9,517 nt of DNA, from contig JAAZCS010000007.1 of NCBI GenBank assembly GCA_012513125.1, positions 1 to 9,517 on the forward strand, given 5' to 3'. The position numbers and the translations under genes are program-made. The first letter of the stretch is position 1. Each line of letters starts with the position of its first letter. Positions 6,058 to 9,517 of this stretch are shown here, one piece after another. This stretch comes from Treponema sp. Its GTDB lineage: Bacteria; Spirochaetota; Spirochaetia; Treponematales; Treponemataceae. The notes below the pieces were generated by a model. It saw only the letters and a program-made list of their open reading frames with translations. It ran no database searches and was not told the origin of the DNA.

Positions 6058-7233
6058 ATGTTTTTAGCACTATTAATTGTTATTTATATTTCCTTTATAA
6101 GCTTAGGTCTACCAGATTCAATTCTAGGTTCTGCTTGGCCGGTAATGTTTTCAGACTTCAATGTTCCACTTTCTTATGCTGGTATTATAAGCATGATAAT
6201 CGCAGGAAACACTGTTATCTCAAGTCTTTGTAGTAGCAGACTCATAAAAAAATTTGGAACTGGAATTACAACTTTCGTTAGTGTCCTGATTACAGCAATC
6301 GCTCTTTTTGGTTTTTCAATTTCATCACAATTTTTCCAGCTATGTCTTTGGGCAATTCCGTACGGTTTGGGTGCTGGTTGTGTTGATGCAGGATTAAACA
6401 ATTTCGTGGCACTACACTATAAATCAAGACATATGAGCTGGCTACATTGTTTTTGGGGGCTAGGAGCCATGATTGGACCTTACATAATGGGGTTCACATT
6501 ATCCAATGGTAATTCGTGGAATATGGGTTACAAAACTATTAGTATTATTCAGATTATACTTGTGATTATTTTATTCTTCTCTTTACCACTTTGGAAAAAG
6601 ATTTCTAACAACAATAACAATTTGGAAGAATCGATTAAACCTAAAGTATTAAGTTTACCTCAAGTGTTTGCACTAAAAGGTGCCAAAAATGTATTCATTG
6701 CTTTTTTTTGCTATTGTGCATTGGAATCAACTGCAGGACTCTGGGCAAGTAGCTATCTTGTTATTATAAAAGGACTTGACGTTTCACTAGCTGCAAAATT
6801 TGCTTCTCTTTTTTACATTGGTATAACAGCAGGCAGATTTCTTTGCGGTTTTATCTCTGAAAAACTCGGTGATAGAAACATGATTAGATTAGGTCAGGGA
6901 ATTATTTTTACAGGATTAATTCTCTTATTCATTCCAACAGCCTCTTCTGTTCCACTTATTGCTTTAATTTTAATCGGTTTAGGCTGTGCTCCAATCTATC
7001 CAAGCTTAATCCATTCTACGCCAATCATTTTTGGAGCAGAAAATTCGCAATCATTAATTGGAATTCAGATGGCAACTGCCTATATCGGCTCCACTTTCAT
7101 GCCTTCAATTTTTGGATTCCTTTCTACAAAACTTTCTGTAAGCCTATATCCTGTCTATTTATTGTTCTTTCTAATCTTGATGATTGTGATGACTGAGTTT
7201 TTGATAAAAATATTACACGAAAAAAGGAGTTAG
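6058..7233 (+). CDS. MFS transporter, probably for (manno-)oligosaccharides
   Basis: 391 residues from ATG 6058, chosen because GAGG at 6047-6050 lies 7 nt upstream; a TTG at 6055 is in frame but less likely. The protein is hydrophobic throughout and fits the 12-helix major facilitator plan. Two halves are split by a polar Asn-rich loop (KISNNNNNLEESIKPK, about residues 180-195). Recognisable elements are GLPDSILGSAWPVM after helix 1, the motif-A-like loop SSRLIKKFGTG between helices 2 and 3, its second-half counterpart GFISEKLGDRN, and WLHCFWGLGAMIGP in the first half. The family is sugar-transporter-like (similar in flavour to FucP-type carriers), but the substrate cannot be read from the sequence. 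The GH26 enzyme, encoded 4 bp downstream and cytoplasmic, points to short mannan fragments; this is inference from context. Confidence 0.88.
   Translation: MFLALLIVIYISFISLGLPDSILGSAWPVMFSDFNVPLSYAGIISMIIAGNTVISSLCSSRLIKKFGTGITTFVSVLITAIALFGFSISSQFFQLCLWAIPYGLGAGCVDAGLNNFVALHYKSRHMSWLHCFWGLGAMIGPYIMGFTLSNGNSWNMGYKTISIIQIILVIILFFSLPLWKKISNNNNNLEESIKPKVLSLPQVFALKGAKNVFIAFFCYCALESTAGLWASSYLVIIKGLDVSLAAKFASLFYIGITAGRFLCGFISEKLGDRNMIRLGQGIIFTGLILLFIPTASSVPLIALILIGLGCAPIYPSLIHSTPIIFGAENSQSLIGIQMATAYIGSTFMPSIFGFLSTKLSVSLYPVYLLFFLILMIVMTEFLIKILHEKRS
7226..7229 (+). promoter_or_regulatory. ribosome binding site of the GH26 gene, inside the MFS 3' end
   Basis: AAAAAGGAG ends at 7229, 8 nt before ATG 7238, and lies within the last codons of the MFS gene (stop TAG 7231-7233). 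This arrangement favours translational coupling of transporter and hydrolase. Confidence 0.8.
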
Positions 7234-7237
7234 AGAT

Positions 7238-8395
7238 ATGTTTACTCAAACTACTTATAACAAAAAAATAACAACAACTCTTTCCGATAAAAACGCAACA
7301 GATAATACAAAGAAATTATACCAATATCTTTACAACTGCTATGGCTCTAAAATCATTTCTGGTCAAATGGAAAATGCATGGAACAATGACTGCAATATGC
7401 TGAATAGAGTTTATGCAGATGTAAAAAAATACCCAGCAATAATGGGTTTTGATCTCCTAAATTACACGATTTCTGGAAAATCTTCTTTTAATATTCAAAC
7501 TCAAAGAGCAATAAATTTTTGGAACGGAAAAAATTACAACGGCGACAAAATAACAGAATCAAAACATGGTATTGTAACATTTATGTGGCACTGGAATGTT
7601 CCACTTATGACAAAAGATAATGCTTTTGGATTTTATACTACAAATGAAAATCCTAATTCAAATACAAGTTTTAGAATCCCTTACGACATTAGCACTAAAA
7701 CATGGATAAAAGATTCTTTTGAATACAAACAAATAATATCTGATTTTGAACTAATTGCAACTGAACTTCTTACACTTCAAAAGAATGACATTCCAATACT
7801 TTGGAGACCGCTCCATGAAGCTTCAGGCAATGTTGATTATCAAAAAGATGGCAAAGCGTGGTTCTGGTGGGGATGTGGTACAAAAACTGATTCTAGTAAT
7901 ATTGCATGTAAAGAATCTTACATTGCTCTTTACAAATTGATGTATAATTTTTTTCAAAAAGAGAAAAATATTCATAATTTAATTTGGGTCTGGAATGCAC
8001 AAAATATTTCTTGGTATCCAGATGACGATTATGTAGATTTGATTGGATACGATGTATATAGAGAACCTAAAAACTACATCAATGACGACTCAATTTATCA
8101 AATTTATAGCAATATTCCCAATTCAAAAAATAACAAAATGCTTGCTTTAACAGAAAATGGAGTTTTCCCATCAAAAGAATCATTCTTTTCTTCAAATAAC
8201 AGATGGTCGTATTTCATGACTTGGAATGATGGAAATCACGATAATACCGGAAAATTCGTTACAAGAGATACTGCACAAGGGAATTTTTGGTCTGGAAACT
8301 TTCACAATGAAAATGAACACAAAATTGATGTTTTTAACTGCTCTGATATTATTACATTAAGTGATATTGAAGATTTTACTAGCTATAATTTATAA
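7238..8395 (+). CDS. GH26 family beta-mannanase/mannosidase without signal peptide
   Basis: 385 residues, a single glycoside hydrolase family 26 (beta/alpha)8 domain. The acid/base is Glu194 in WRPLHEASG (189-197) and the nucleophile is Glu306 in ALTENGVFP (303-311). Other GH26 marks are ISGQMENAW (40-48), PAIMGFDLLNY (66-76), FMWHWNVP (115-122), AWFWWG (207-212), LIWVWNAQ (248-255) and DLIGYDVY (267-274). GH26 members mostly cut beta-1,4-mannan or manno-oligosaccharides. The N-terminus (MFTQTTYNKKITTTLSDKN) has no hydrophobic core and no lipobox, so the enzyme should stay in the cytoplasm, unlike most polymer-attacking mannanases. There is no carbohydrate-binding module. With the coupled MFS gene it probably finishes imported manno-oligosaccharides. 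The 3' end overlaps the convergent dus gene by 13 bp. Alternative: a non-mannan GH26 activity such as beta-1,3-xylanase. Confidence 0.92.
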   Translation: MFTQTTYNKKITTTLSDKNATDNTKKLYQYLYNCYGSKIISGQMENAWNNDCNMLNRVYADVKKYPAIMGFDLLNYTISGKSSFNIQTQRAINFWNGKNYNGDKITESKHGIVTFMWHWNVPLMTKDNAFGFYTTNENPNSNTSFRIPYDISTKTWIKDSFEYKQIISDFELIATELLTLQKNDIPILWRPLHEASGNVDYQKDGKAWFWWGCGTKTDSSNIACKESYIALYKLMYNFFQKEKNIHNLIWVWNAQNISWYPDDDYVDLIGYDVYREPKNYINDDSIYQIYSNIPNSKNNKMLALTENGVFPSKESFFSSNNRWSYFMTWNDGNHDNTGKFVTRDTAQGNFWSGNFHNENEHKIDVFNCSDIITLSDIEDFTSYNL

Positions 8396-9399
8396 ACATC
8401 TTTATATTGTTCTTCAGGACATTTTTCAAAAAAGATTTTGATTCTTAATCGTAAATCATCATTATCTTTTGCATTCAAGAATTGTGTTTGTGCAAAATGT
8501 GAAAATAGAAAATTCTCACTATAGTAGGTAAAAAATCTTTGTAATCGTGTCTTCCAAAACTCAGGTGGCTGATATTTTTCAATATTATCAATATATTCTA
8601 ATGCTAATAAACATAAATCAATTGTTCTATTATTAATTTCTTTATTGTCGATATAATTTTTAATTTGAGAAAAAATCCATGGTTTAGATACAGCAGCTCT
8701 TGAAATCATTACTCCATCACAATCTGGACACTTTTCAATAGCATTTTGAAAAGAAATAATATCTTTAACATTTCCATTTAAATATACTTTTACATCAGAA
8801 TTTCTATAACGATTTGATAGTTCATTACAATATTCATAACGTGGAGTTTTAATCAGTTTTTCTTTCTTTGTTCTCGGATGTAGTGTCAGCAAATCAACAC
8901 CTTCTTGAACTAACATATCTGAAAAATCGAAAAACTTCTTATCTGTAAAATCATCATCTCCCAACCGATATTTTACACTAAATCTTTTATGTTCATTATT
9001 TTCAGTGTTATAATTATCAATGATTTTTCGAACAGTGTGAACTAACTCTACTGTTTCGGACAATGGTTTTAGCATACATGCTATTCCAGCACCAAATCTA
9101 TAAATATCAGGCGCTGAACATCCCATATTTAAATCAATACCAATTCCGGGTAATTGAACAATTGTTTCAGTAGCTTTTTTTATTAATTCAGTAGATTTAC
9201 CTGTTAGTTGCCATACAATTTTATCTGGCTCAGGTTGAGGATTAAGATAGAATTTTTCAAAAGGTCCGTTTGTAATCAAAGTTCCAGCATTAATCATTTC
9301 TGTGAAATATTCATCACAACCATTAAAATGATTTAAAAGAATTCTAAATGCAGGATTACTTATTGTTGCCATCGGACCACAAATTAGTTTGAATTTCAT
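8383..9399 (-). CDS. dus: tRNA-dihydrouridine synthase (Dus family)
   Basis: 338 residues, full family length. Dus is a cytoplasmic FMN enzyme that reduces uridine to dihydrouridine in tRNA. The FMN-binding TIM barrel opens with LICGPMATISNPAFR (5-19). The catalytic Cys94 lies in DLNMGCSAPDIYRFGAG (89-105), a variant of the usual NMGCP..KV motif. Lys143 (SVKYRLG) and His174/Arg176 (LHPRTKKE) match the FMN-contacting residues. LNGNV (207-211) and GVMISRAAVSKPWIF (229-243) match the phosphate-binding NGD and GRGA elements, here with S instead of G. A helical tRNA-binding domain follows (about 260-325). Which tRNA position is modified cannot be told. There is no Shine-Dalgarno: the ATG follows a T-rich stretch directly after the 5S gene. 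Expression by read-through from the rRNA operon is possible. Confidence 0.92.
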   Translation of the reverse strand: MKFKLICGPMATISNPAFRILLNHFNGCDEYFTEMINAGTLITNGPFEKFYLNPQPEPDKIVWQLTGKSTELIKKATETIVQLPGIGIDLNMGCSAPDIYRFGAGIACMLKPLSETVELVHTVRKIIDNYNTENNEHKRFSVKYRLGDDDFTDKKFFDFSDMLVQEGVDLLTLHPRTKKEKLIKTPRYEYCNELSNRYRNSDVKVYLNGNVKDIISFQNAIEKCPDCDGVMISRAAVSKPWIFSQIKNYIDNKEINNRTIDLCLLALEYIDNIEKYQPPEFWKTRLQRFFTYYSENFLFSHFAQTQFLNAKDNDDLRLRIKIFFEKCPEEQYKDVYKL

Positions 9400-9413
9400 T
9401 TAAAATAAAAAAA
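9400..9413 (-). terminator. T-rich stretch after 5S rRNA, possible rRNA operon terminator
   Basis: On the minus strand the 5S sequence is followed by seven T residues (9413-9407), ATTTTA, and then the dus ATG. The 5S terminal helix plus the U-run could act as a terminator; no separate hairpin fits in the gap. Efficiency cannot be judged here. Confidence 0.4.
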
Positions 9414-9517
9414 GCCAGCAGCTACCTACTTTCCCGCTAAAGAGCAGTATCATCGGCGTAAGAGAGCTTGACTTCCGTGTTCGGAATGGGAACGGGTATT
9501 GCCTCTCCACTATGGCC
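9414..9517 (-). rRNA. rrf: 5S ribosomal RNA, 5' end cut by window edge
   Basis: The minus-strand sequence from 9517 carries the 5S hallmarks: the CCCATTCCGAACACGGAAGT loop region, CAAGCTC, CGCCGATGATACTGC, and GGGAAAGTAGGTAGCTGC near the 3' end. About 104 nt are present; a complete 5S is about 110-120 nt, so only the first few bases are outside. The 3' end is set at GGC before the T-run and may be off by a few bases. It is probably the end of an rRNA operon whose 23S gene lies beyond the right edge. Confidence 0.95.

Overview
The window is AT-rich DNA that looks like a spirochaete, most likely a host-associated Treponema. This is inferred from four things: a treponeme-style SUMF1-domain lipoprotein with a relaxed lipobox, an Amt fused to a sensor module, a FIST/GGDEF/EAL protein, and a plant-mannan enzyme. 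The genus is not proven by sequence alone. Nearly every base is coding; the longest gap between genes is the 151-bp divergent region at 5128-5278.

Left block, minus strand, read from 5127 down to 1. An ammonium transporter (amt) carries a cytoplasmic HAMP/PAS-like tail. It is followed by a lipoprotein with a formylglycine-generating-enzyme-like (SUMF1) fold, then by a FIST-GGDEF-EAL cyclic-di-GMP protein that runs off the left edge. The gaps are 31 and 41 bp, so the three could form one transcript, although a TATAAT-like box lies in each gap. Taken together they suggest a nitrogen or amino-acid sensing and signalling group; that link is inference.

Control region, 5128-5278. A near-consensus promoter (TTGACA, 17 bp, TATAAA) faces amt. 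A perfect 14-bp stem followed by eight U residues, a classical intrinsic terminator, lies between that promoter and the strong amt ribosome binding site. The same region holds the divergent promoter for an AlkD-family DNA repair gene and two exact 14-bp direct repeats. This is the most unusual non-coding structure in the window.

Middle block, plus strand, 5279-8395. An AlkD-like DNA glycosylase gene is followed by an MFS transporter and a GH26 beta-mannanase that has no signal peptide. The transporter and GH26 genes are 4 bp apart and look translationally coupled. The simplest reading is import of manno-oligosaccharides followed by cytoplasmic hydrolysis.

Right block, minus strand. A tRNA-dihydrouridine synthase gene starts about 14 bp after the 3' end of a 5S rRNA gene, which is cut by the right edge. 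The presumed 23S and 16S genes would lie beyond the window. The dus gene overlaps the end of the GH26 gene tail to tail by 13 bp. No tRNA gene, CRISPR array, insertion sequence or phage gene was seen.
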